A DNA stretch of 64,000 nucleotides from Fagopyrum homotropicum (lineage: Eukaryota > Streptophyta > Magnoliopsida > Caryophyllales > Polygonaceae): the NCBI GenBank assembly GCA_033239125.1, contig BSWB01000004.1, forward strand, positions 61,255,501-61,319,500, given 5' to 3'. The position numbers and the translations under genes were made by a program. Positions 9,935-19,700 of this stretch are shown in pieces. The notes under the pieces are model-generated. The model was not told the origin of the DNA, ran no database searches, and saw nothing but the letters and a program-made list of their open reading frames with translations. Position 1 is the first letter of the stretch. Every line of letters starts with the position of its first letter.

Positions 9935-11118
9935 ATGGCGCGTACTAGAGCTACATTTGTTATGGGGCAAGGAAGGGGTCGACAACCCGTTCTACCGGCC
10001 GACCGTGGATGAGGACGTGCAGGAAGACCTCCACTAGCTAGAGGTCGGGGCCAAGCCCAAGTTGTTGATCCGTCTATCACTGAGGCATTTGTTGAGGATG
10101 TTGCTGAGAGTGTTATTCCTGAGGCTGGGAATGGGACCGCTTCTAGGTCTGGAGCACAGAGAGTGCTATCGGCAGAGTCTGGTCAAGTGTCCATAGGAGC
10201 TTCTACATACCGCGACTATGTACAAAGAGTTGAGGAGGCTCTCAAGACTGGAGGGCCAGCACCAACACCGCCAGTTCTTGCGAGATAAGCTGAGATTTGA
10301 CAAAGAGTCACACAGGTTGTTACCCCGCCTGATAGAGTTGCTGAGGTTGATAGAGCATCAACTGAGGCAAAAGAGCCGAAGCCCGACAGTTGGTTGAAGG
10401 CTTTTGATCAGCGGAAGGTTCCCTCTTTCATGGGAAAGACTGGATTGGAGGTGGAGCTATGGTTGGGGCAACTGGATTCTGCTATGGAAGCGATCGGTTG
10501 CCCAGAGGGACGTCGAGTCAACATAGCACAAACGATGTTGAAGGATCAGGCTCATTCTTATTGAAGGGGCGTCGTACTAAGGTCCCCAGCTATGAGCAGA
10601 TGAAGACGGTGATCAGGGATCGCTACTGTCCTGTAGCTATGAGGAGAGATCTTCTGCAGGATTTCCTCGAGGCTGGATTGAAGGATTTGCCTATTGCTGA
10701 GATCATCAGCAAGTTTCAAGATGAGTTGTCTTTGTTGGGTCCGTCTGCACCACCTGGGGATCAACATGTTTACCTTTTCTCTCGAAGGTTGAGGGAGTCT
10801 ACACGCTCTTATCTTGCTAGTTTCCGTTGTGATTCTTTCGCGGACTATCACGATAGAGCTTCTGCATATGAGAGAGAACGATCGGGTCAGCGGAAAGCTT
10901 CTCAGACTAGAGTTCCTAAGAAGAGGCAGAAGATTGGATCAGCCAATGCTGGAGCTGGAGCAGTTGGGTTTGGGTGTAGTTAGATGCCGGGACGTCGTGG
11001 TTTCCAGCAGAGTTCTGACAGGGGACGGCAGTATCATAACTGTGGAGGTGTAGGACACATTCGAGTTGATTGCAAGAAGCCTGTAATGAATTGTTTTTCT
11101 TGTGGCAAGCCCGGATAC
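9935..11118 (+). pseudogene. E0 gag, N-terminal and capsid part (chromovirus), broken
   Basis: The gag protein forms the particle and binds element RNA. The ATG at 9935 opens 'MARTRATFVMGQGRGRQPV', but a stop follows within about 30 codons and several more follow downstream. After a frame change the capsid (Retrotrans_gag) part is open at 10459-10983: 'MKTVIRDRYCPVAMRRDLLQ', then 'FQDELSLLGPSAP' and 'LRESTRSYLASFR'. From about 11030 a CCHC knuckle can be read in another frame as 'YHNCGGVGHIRVDC', with its first Cys changed to Tyr. A second knuckle, 'CFSCGKPGY', is cut at 11118 by E1 and continues at 52074. Identity is firm; it is clearly non-functional. Confidence 0.85.
11114..11118. repeat. 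Target-site duplication GATAC of E1
   Basis: GATAC at 11114-11118 is repeated at 52069-52073. Joining the flanks at one copy restores the second zinc knuckle frame of E0 gag. Confidence 0.95.
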
Positions 11119-11423
11119 TGTTAAATATTGTGATATTTTAGGCACGTTTTCTAAGTGTATTTCATCTATATTGATAGTCATTGATTAAGCATTGATGCAT
11201 TTGTGAGCTAGTTTGTCTATAATGTCGATATAGAGATCTACACAAGCTTTATGTTGATTGTAGGCAATTAAGAGCTATTTCCGAACGAATTGAGCAAGGA
11301 TGGAGTTTGATCGAGCATGTCCAAGGATTGAGGACATCTCTAGGAGCTAAGGAAGGTGCTAACTTGAAGAATAGCACGAGGAAAGGAAGAATTACGGTTT
11401 ACCCCTAAACCATGCTCTAAAAT

Positions 11424-11668
11424 ACGGCCGTACTACATTCCACGTTCAAGTCCACGGCCGTGGAACCTTGTCAAGGGAAGCGTGGTTCATTCCAACAATT
11501 TCTACGGCCGTGGAAGGATTGAAACAAACCGTGACAATTTCCACGCTCTAAATTACGGTTGTGGAACCTTTCCACGACCGTGATCTTGGCGATCTTTTAC
11601 GCCATACTTTAAGCAACGATCTTCTACGCAATTGGGCCGGGCTTATATTTTATCTTACACTATAAAAG
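11424..11668 (+). promoter_or_regulatory. E1 LTR promoter: palindrome cluster and TATA box
   Basis: TACGGCCGTA (11424-11433), CCACGGCCGTGG (11453-11464), CTACGGCCGTGG (11503-11514), TTACGGTTGTGG and CCACGACCGTGA precede TATAAAAG (11661-11668). Equivalent clusters and TATA boxes lie at 15263-15496 and 41324-41565 (E2), 38310-38554 (E3 3' LTR) and 50672-50917 (E1 3' LTR). Transcription start is expected 25-35 bases downstream of the TATA box. Confidence 0.7.
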
Positions 11669-12173
11669 GACGGGAGAAGAGAGATTCCGTCACCTCTGCT
11701 TAGATGCATTTTCGCTTACGCTTGGACTTGCCCTAATTTCACATCTTGCGGAGATTGTGATTGAGAGATTTGCGCTTTGCTATTGAGATCTCCGGATTGA
11801 CGGAAGAGTTGAAGATTTGGAAGATTGTTCGCAAGAAGGTTACGCTTTATCTTTAGGTTTGATTTAGAAGACGGATTGACATCCCGTTCTTCCTTCTTAT
11901 CTAAGATTCGTGATTGTTTGTGTTATTCCGAATCTATTGATGTTATTGTTCTTGATTTGTGGATTTGAGATTGACTTGAAAGTTATTGAAGGTTTTCGGA
12001 AGTTTTCATCTTTCATTCTTTTAAATCTTGAATTTGATATCAATATGACTGTTGTTGGCTAAAACCCTTTAACAATTCTAAAGTGAAGGGTTGATAGTTG
12101 TGGCTTAGATAATGATAGATCGATCGTAAACAGATTGGACCCTGAGAGTCAGAGAGAATCGCCGACGAACCTA

Positions 12174-12233
12174 ATCCACGGTCTGTTCTTGAGCTTCCAC
12201 GGCCGTGGAACTCAATAACTACCCGTAATTTTG
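12174..12233 (+). repeat. Composite hairpin in transcribed part of LTR A
   Basis: The half-site CCACGG, then GTTCTTGAG, then CCACGGCCGTGG (12197-12208), then CTCAATAAC and CCGTAATT form an imperfect inverted repeat of about 58 nt. Equivalent units lie at 16023-16080, 27645-27700, 39123-39180, 42090-42148 and 51423-51480. Confidence 0.75.
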
Positions 12234-12825
12234 TGTCAGTTTACGAACTTGCTTTTACTTTAATCCAAAGTTAAAGATTTGCTTTAACTTAGTCTTGGCT
12301 TGCCTTTTCTAGGTGGTAGTGAAGCCTCAACAACCTCTACCTCGATTCCGAGTGTCACAACCTTAATCGGTTTAGTTAGTCTTGATCCTTGGATTATAAG
12401 TTTGGGTGTTTGACGTTAATTCTTGCCTTTAGATCCTTTCTATATTGAAGCCTCGACAACCTTTATAGAGAGTGTCTTCTAGGTGAGTCATATAAGGTTT
12501 TTGGAACTTCACCGTACGATTATCTTACATTCGTATACCTTTGCATACCTTAACTCTGTCCTTATATCTTTAGTATATCTTGAATCGATTGCCACAGCTG
12601 GATTCCTGGATCTTTAGGATTGTCGTTTTCCCAATAATTTGAAAAGCTTCATACATTTACTTGCTTGATAATCTATAACTGGATTTAACCCCCCAAATCC
12701 CTGTGTTCGATACTCTGGAATTCTTGCTCAACTATATCGATCCGTACACTGCGGGTTCGCTTACTTGATTTCTAGTTTTATAATTAAAGCTTATTTGCAC
12801 GCACGCTAAGTGGCGAACAAGTTTT

Positions 12826-12843
12826 TGGCGCCATTGCCGGGGA
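12826..12843 (+). other. E1 primer-binding site, tRNA-Asp type
   Basis: TGGCGCCATTGCCGGGGA, six bases after the LTR. One mismatch (A for G at the eighth base) to the 18-base site in E2, E3 and E4, which pairs with the 3' end of plant tRNA-Asp(GUC). Confidence 0.9.
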
Positions 12844-14147
12844 TTTGGTTTAGGCCAAATTCGGTTTTCGGTTGTCAAGCTTGGGAGCTCTTCCCTTGTT
12901 ATTTGATATCTTTTCAAGTGCATGCGCAGGTCTAGGAACACCGAAGACCTCTTACCTCTTGATCAAGAGCTTGAGAGGAATTTAAGGCAAAAGCGTAAGG
13001 AAAAGAAAATGGTTGAAGAAAGAGAACGTGATCTCCAATCGGAGCTTGCGGAAAAGGAAGCTCAACTCCAATGGAGTGAGAAGACACGTAGAGAAGAGAC
13101 GGATCGTCACCAAATGAAGGTTGATGATCTAACGGACATGATGTTCCAAATGAGGTTGGAAATAAACAACCTTAAGGAGAAAAAGAAAAGGAGGAGACCG
13201 GGAAGATCGGTTAGAGCCAACTCATCTAATGAGGATAGCGACTCCTCCATGCCACCGCTAGAGAAAATTGATCCAACGATCAATGTGAATCCATTCCATC
13301 CACGGGCAGCTGCAAATCGCCGTATTCCACCTAGGAATGCGAGGATCGAACGTGTGGATGAGGAGCCAAGGACTCTTGGCCAAAGGATGGATCCAACGCA
13401 GCAACCACGCCGTTTAGGTGTGAACTTCGATGCTGACGATGTACAAGGGTTTATCTTCAACCCGCAGGTTATTACTCTTGTTCGCCAAAACCAATTTGGC
13501 GGAACAACCGCTGAATCTCCACACCAACACCTACAAAATTTTGAGTGTATGATGGAGACGATGAGGCCGAAGAACGCGACTACCAACAACTATAAGCTCA
13601 AGTCTTTCTTCTTCTCTTTGGAGGGGAAGGCATTGTCTTGGTACCAAGCTCTTCCTAGTGGGAAACTAGACACGTGGGAAGACCTTTCCGCGGAGTTCCT
13701 CACTAAGTTCTTTCCGCCATCCAAAACGGCGGAGCTAAGAGGTAAGATTAATGCATTTTTCATGAGATCTAACGAAAGTTTGTTTCAATCTTGGGAAAGG
13801 TTTCAGGATTTGCTCTTGGATTGCCCTCATCATGGCATATCCAAGCTCGCACTTTTGGAGATATACTATAAGGGGCAGGATGTGGAGACACAATTCAAGC
13901 TCCAATCCCTCTCATGTGGTACATTCATGGACATGAGGGAAGATGATGCTTGGGACTTCATTAAGAAGCAAGCAAGGGTCATAGAGAAGTATTCTCACCG
14001 GAAAGTAGAGGGAAATCGTGTGGAGCAAGGAGCAAAGCTCACACATGAAGCTCACAATCAAATTTTCTCCCTCAACAATGAGATCAAAGAGTTGAAGGAA
14101 GCTATCAAGACCAACTTTCCAAAGCAACAAGGAAAAGATGTTGGCTA

Positions 14148-14290
14148 CTTGGGCAACAATAACAATAACCGGAACAACAACCGGAATAATTGGAACGGCA
14201 ACAACAACAACCGGAACAACAATTGGAACAACAATAGTGGTTCAAACAACAACAATTGGCGCTCCAATCAACAAAACTCCGGTAACTCTT
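14148..14290 (+). repeat. AAC/AAT-rich coding repeat (Asn-rich tract) in E1 gag
   Basis: Repeated AACAAC, CGGAAC and TGGAAC triplets encode Asn runs with periodic Arg and Trp. Equivalent tracts are 18007-18175 (E2), 29627-29790 (E3) and 60236-60370 (E4). Length differs between copies, as expected of a triplet repeat that slips. Confidence 0.8.
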
Positions 14291-14936
14291 ATCCTTCCAA
14301 TTCAAATTCACTAACTCCACCTTCCTCTTCCTCTACTCCTTTGAAAAGCCAGGGGCAAACATCTAATGGAGGAAGCACTTCGGGGAAGGAGAAGCCCGAT
14401 CCCATGTTGGAGACAATTTTGGGAAAGCTTCAAGGGTTAGAGAAGCGCATCATCAAGGTTGATGATCACATAACTAAGGTTGATAAAGCCCAAAAGATTT
14501 TAGAAAACCAAATGTTTACTCATGCGGAGGAAGTTCCTAGGAATCAAGGGAAACTTCCAGGAAAAACGGAGGACAACCCAAAGGGAAGGGTGATGGCAAT
14601 CACAACTAGGAGCGGGGTGACAACTACCGATCCGCAGCCTAAGTTTGTAGAAGTCCCCGTTGAGAAAGAGAAAGAAAAGGGGAAGGAGAAGGAAGATGTC
14701 TACGTTCCTCCTCCAGCATACAAACCTCCCCTACCATTCCCTCAATCTAGAGCAAGAGCGCGTCTAGATAAACAATTCGGTAAGTTTATAGAACTCATGA
14801 GCAAGCTGCATATTAATATACCTTTCATTGATGCTATTGTAGGTATGCCGGCTTATGGCAAGTTCTTAAAGGAGATCCTCTCTAACAAGAGAAAGTTAGA
14901 GGATTTTGGAGAGGTTAAGATGAGTTCGGATTCTTC

Positions 14937-14941
14937 GGATC
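14937..14941. repeat. Target-site duplication GGATC of E2
   Basis: GGATC at 14937-14941 is repeated at 42738-42742. Removing E2 and one copy restores the E1 reading frame exactly (Asp-Leu-Ile-Lys). Confidence 0.96.
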
Positions 14942-16668
14942 TGTTAGCATGAAATATTGTGATATTTTAGGCACGTTTTCTAAGTGTATTTGATCTATAT
15001 TGATAGTCATTGATTGAGCATTGATGCATTTGTGAGCTAGTTTGTCTATAATGTCGATATAGAGATCTACACAAGCTTTATGTTGATTATAGGTAATTGA
15101 GAGCTATTTCCGAACGGAATTGAGCAAGGATGAGTTTGATTTAGCATGTCCATGGATTGAGGACATTCCTAGGAGCTAAAGGAGTGTCAACTTGAAGAAT
15201 GCACGAGGCTAAGGAAGAATCACGTTCTTGCCCTAAACCACACTCTAAAATACGGCCGTACTACTTTCCACGTTCAAGTCCACGGCCGTGGAACCATGGC
15301 AAGGGAAGCGTGGTTCATTCCAGAAACTTCTACGGCCGTGGAGAAGATGGTTCAAACCGTGTTGATTTCCACGCTCTAAATTACGGTCGTGGAACCCTTC
15401 CACGACCGTGATCTTGGCGATCTTTTTCGCCATACTTTAAGCCACGATCTCCTACGCAATTGGGCCGGGCCGATATTTTATCTTACACTATAAAAGGACG
15501 GACGAAGAGAGATTCTGTCACCTCACTTTAGACCTTCGCTTACGCAGAAACGCATCTTACACTTGCGCTTGGAATTGCCCTAATTTCGCATTTGGCGGAA
15601 GTTGTGTTTTAGAGATTTTGGCGCATTGCTATTGTGATTTCCGGATTGACGGAAGATCGAAGATTCGGAATATTGTTCGCAAGGAGATTTCGCTTCTTGC
15701 TTAGGTTTGATTTAGAAGACGGATTGACATCCCGTTCTTCCTTCTTATCTAAGATTTGTGTTTGTTTGTGTTATCCCGAATCTAGTGACGATTATTGTTC
15801 TTGATTGTGACTTTGAGACTGATTTGAGAGTTATTAAAGGTTTCCGGAAGTTTTCATCTTTTAATCTCATAATTCTTGAATTTGATATCAATATGACTAT
15901 TGTTGGCTAAAAACCCTTAACAATTCTAAGGTGAAGGGTTGATAGTTGTTGCTTAGTTGATGATAGATCGATCGTAAACAGATTGGATCCTGAGAGTTAG
16001 AGAGAATCGCCGACAACCCTGATCCACGGTCTGTTCTTGAGCTTCCACGGCCGTGGAACTCAAGAACTACCCGTAATTTTGTGTTAAGTTACGAACTTGC
16101 TTTTACTTTAATCCAAAGTTAAAGATTTGCTTTAACTTAGTTTAGGCTTGCCTTTTCTAGGTGGTAGTGAAGCCTCAACAACCTCTACCTCGATTGTGAG
16201 TGTCACAACCGTAATCGGTTTAGTTAGTCTTGATCCTTGGATTACAAGTTTGGGTATTTGACATTAATTCTCATCTTTAGAACCTTTCTATATTGAAGCC
16301 TCAACAACCTTTATAGAGAGTGTCTTGTAGGTGAGTCATATAAGGTTTTTGGAACTTCACCGTACGATTACCTTACATTAGCATACCTTTGCATATCTTA
16401 ACTCTGTCCTTATATCATTAGTATATCTTGAATCGATTGCCACAGCTGGATACTTGGATCTTTAGGATTGTTGTTTTCCCAATAATTCGAAAAGCTCTTA
16501 CAATTACTTGCTTGATAATCTATAACTGAATTTGTTCCCCCCAAATCCCTGTGTTCGATACTCTGGAATTCTTGCTTAACTATATCGATCCGTACACTGC
16601 GGGTTCGCTTGCTTGATTCTAGTTTTATAAATTTAAAGCTTATTTGCACGCACGCTAAGTGGCGAACA
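14942..16668 (+). repeat. E2 5' LTR (family A, 1727 bp)
   Basis: TGTTAGCATG...GGCGAACA. TATAAAAG lies at 15489-15496. Perfect CCACGGCCGTGG lies at 15280-15291 and 16045-16056. Composite hairpin at about 16023-16080. Confidence 0.96.
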
Positions 16669-16674
16669 AGTTTT

Positions 16675-16692
16675 TGGCGCCGTTGCCGGGGA
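16675..16692 (+). other. E2 primer-binding site, tRNA-Asp type
   Basis: TGGCGCCGTTGCCGGGGA, six bases after the LTR end. Confidence 0.95.
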
Positions 16693-16770
16693 TTTGGTCT
16701 AGGCCAAATTCGGTTGCCGGTTGTCAAGCTTGGGAGCTTTGCTCTTGTTATTTGATATCTCTTTGAGTGC

Positions 16771-19700
16771 ATGCGCAGGTCTAGGAACACCGAGGATCTC
16801 TTACCTCTTGATCAAGAGCTTGAGAGAACTTTAAGGCAAAAGCGTAAGGAAAAGAAAATGGCTGAAGAACACGAACGTGATCTTCAATCGGAGTTAGCGG
16901 AAAAGAAGCTCAACTTCAATGGAATGAGAAGATTCGCCGGGATGAAATGGATCGTCATCAATCTCAAGTTGACGATCTAAAAGATATGATGTTCCAGATG
17001 AGGATAGAACTAAGCAACCTTAAGAATAAGGGTAGCAAGAAATCCTCAAGGAGATCCTTAAGGTCGAATAGGGGTCATTCATCCGCTGATGATAGCGATT
17101 CCTCCATGCCACCGCTAGAGGAAATTGATCCCATGATCAATGTAAATCCATTCCATCCACGGGCAGCTGCTAATCGCCGTGTTCCACCTAGGAATGCAAG
17201 GATCGAACGTGTGGATGCAGAGCCAAGAACTCTTGGCCAAAGGATGGATCCAACGCAGCAACCACGCCGTTTAGGTGTGAACTTTGATGCTGACGATGTA
17301 CAAGGGTTTAGCTTCAACCCTCAAGTTATTACTCTTGTTCGCCAAAACCAATTCGGCGGAACAAGCGCTGAATCTCCACACCAACACTTGCAAAACTTTG
17401 AGTGTATGATGGAGACAATGAGGCCGAAGAACGCGACTACCAACAACTATAAGCTCAAGCCTTTCTTCTTCTCCTTGAAGGGGAAAGCATTGTCTTGGTA
17501 CCAAGCTCTTCTTAATGGGAAACTAGACACATGGGAAGACCTTTCCGCGGAGTTCCTCACTAAGTTCTTTCCGCCATCCAAAACGGCGGAACTTAGAGGT
17601 AAGATTAATGCATTTTCCATGAGATCTAACGAAAGTTTGTTTCAATCTTGGGAAAGGTTTCAGGATTTGTTATTGGATTGCCCTCATCATGGCATATCCA
17701 AACTTGCATTGCTGGAGATATACTACAAGGCGCTAGATGTGGAGACACAATTTAAGCTCTAATCCCTCTCATGTGGTACATTCATGGACATGAGGGAAGA
17801 TGACGCTTGGGACTTCATTGAGAAGCAAACAAGAGTCATAGAGAAGTATTCCCACCGGAAAGTGGAGGGAAATCGTGTGGAGCAAGGAGCAAAGCTCACA
17901 CACGAAGCTCAAAATCAGATTTTCTCCCTCAACAATGAGATCAAAGAGTTGAAGGAGGCTATCAAGACCAACTTTCTAAAGCAACAAGGAAAGGATGTTG
18001 GCTATTTGGGCAACAACAACAATGGCGGTGAGAACACAAACCGCAACAACAACAATAACTGGAACAACAACCGGAATAATTGGAATGGCAACAACAACAA
18101 CCGGAACAATAATTGGAACAACAATAGGGGTTCAAACAACAACAATTGGCGCTCCAATCAACAAAACTCCGGTAACTCTTATCCTTCCAATTCTAATTCA
18201 CTAACTCCACCTTCCTCTTCCTCTACTCCTTTGAAAAGACAGGGGCAAACATCTAATGGAGGAAACACTTCGGGGAAGGAGAAGCCCGATCCCATGTTGG
18301 AAACAATCTTGGGAAAGCTTCAAGGTTTGGAGAACCGCATCATTAAGGTTGATGATCAAATTTCTAAGGTTGATAAAGCCCAAAAGGTTTTGGAAAACCA
18401 AATGTTCAGCCATGCGGAGGAAGTTCCTAGGAATCAAGGGAAACTTCCAGGAAAAACGGAGGACAACCCTAAGGGAAGGGTGATGGCAATCACAACTAGG
18501 AGCGGAGTGACTACCACCGATCCGCAGCCTAAGTTTGTTGAAGTCTCCGTTCAGAAAGACAAAGAGAAGGGGAAGGAGAAGGAAGATGTCTACGTTCCTC
18601 CTCCGGCTTACAAACCTCCCCTACCATTCCCTCAATCTAGAGCGAGAGCGCGCCTAGATAAACAATTTGGTAAGTTTATAGAACTCATGAGCAAGCTGCA
18701 CATTAATATACCCTTTATTGATGCTATTGTAGGTATGCCGGCTTATGGCAAGTTCTTAAAGGAGATCCTCTCTAACAAGAGAAAGTTAGAGGACTTTGGA
18801 GAGGTTAAGATGAGTTCGGATTCTTTGGATCTCATCAAGACCATGAAGGAGAAAATGCCCCCAAAGCTAAAGGATCCGGGGTCGTTTTGCATTCCCATAG
18901 GAGTGGGAGATGTCACATATGATACATTATGTGACTTGGGAGCAAGTGTGAGCATCATACCACTTGCATTATGTAGGAAGATCGGTTTAGGCGACACTAA
19001 ACCGGTGAAGATGACGTTGTACATGACGGATCGATCCATCACTCGCCCCGTCGGTATTGTAGAAGACGTCCCGGTCAAGCTAGGTAAATTCTTTGTTCCC
19101 ATTGATTTTGTTGTGCTTGACATTCCTGCAAATAGTCCGGTCCCGATCATACTCGGAAGACCGTTTCTTGCAACTTCTGGCTGCATAGTCGATTGCAAGA
19201 ATGGTAGACTCGCCTTTGATATAGGAGAGGAGAAGGTAGAGTTTGTTCTTTCCACTCTAGTGAAGGAGCCAATCTTTGATGAGGATATATTCAATATCCA
19301 AGATGAAGAAGGGTTGTCTAGAGAGGAGGTAAGTGCTATTCTCTTCAAAGATCCTTTACAAAAGGTTATTACTATGAGTCTAACGAATGTAGGGGAAGAA
19401 TAGGAGTGCAATGAGGCAATTGAAGCCTTAGAAGCACAAGAAGAAGTGGGTGAAGTGGAATTTGAGATGCTCCACGACGAGGCAGAAAACGTAAGAATCC
19501 ACGGCCATACATTATATTCCACGGCCGTGGATTTCACTAACCAAACCGTGTCTCACTCCAGAGGGTTACACGGTCGTGGAGGAGGCAGAGCAACCGTAAC
19601 CACTTTCCACGCCCTAAACCACGGCCGTGGAAGATGTATGGAAACCGTGATTCAGGCCGTGGAAGAAGGTGATCGTACCTCTTCTTCAACTTCCTTTGAT

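Larger units (their letters stand above)
11119..12819 (+). repeat. E1 5' LTR (family A, 1701 bp)
   Basis: Starts TGTTAAATATTG and ends GGCGAACA. Against its partner at 50362 it lacks six bases (GCATGA) just inside the left tip. It includes a TATA box, palindrome clusters and the GTACACTGCGGGTTCGC motif near the right end. Confidence 0.95.
12922..14941 (+). pseudogene. gag-pol: E1 gag-pol, first part (gag and gag-protease linker), cut by E2
   Basis: The start is the ATG giving MRRSRNTEDL, shared with E2, E3 and (as MRRTRIG) E4. Residues 10-100 are a charged coiled coil. The Retrotrans_gag capsid region follows at about 200-300 ('LSWYQALPSGKLDTWEDL', 'FPPSKTAELRGKINAF', 'LLDCPHHGI'). Then come a region with DMREDDAWDFI, an Asn-rich tract (about 410-455) and a conserved block 'PPAYKPPLPFPQSRAR' to 'GMPAYGKFLKEIL'. 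There is no CCHC zinc knuckle. The frame is open without stops until E2 breaks a Leu codon at 14941; it resumes in frame at 42743. In life this would be the RNA-binding shell part of the polyprotein. Confidence 0.92.

Noticed and set aside
11424..11590. CRISPR-like array
   Set aside because: Short palindromes with irregular spacing in a plant retrotransposon; no regular repeat-spacer pattern.
18743..19537. 264-codon open frame on the minus strand opposite the protease, similar frames at 30359-30871 and 42702-43451
   Set aside because: It lies exactly antisense to the conserved protease region in all three copies and shares no known family; codon usage of the sense gene explains it.
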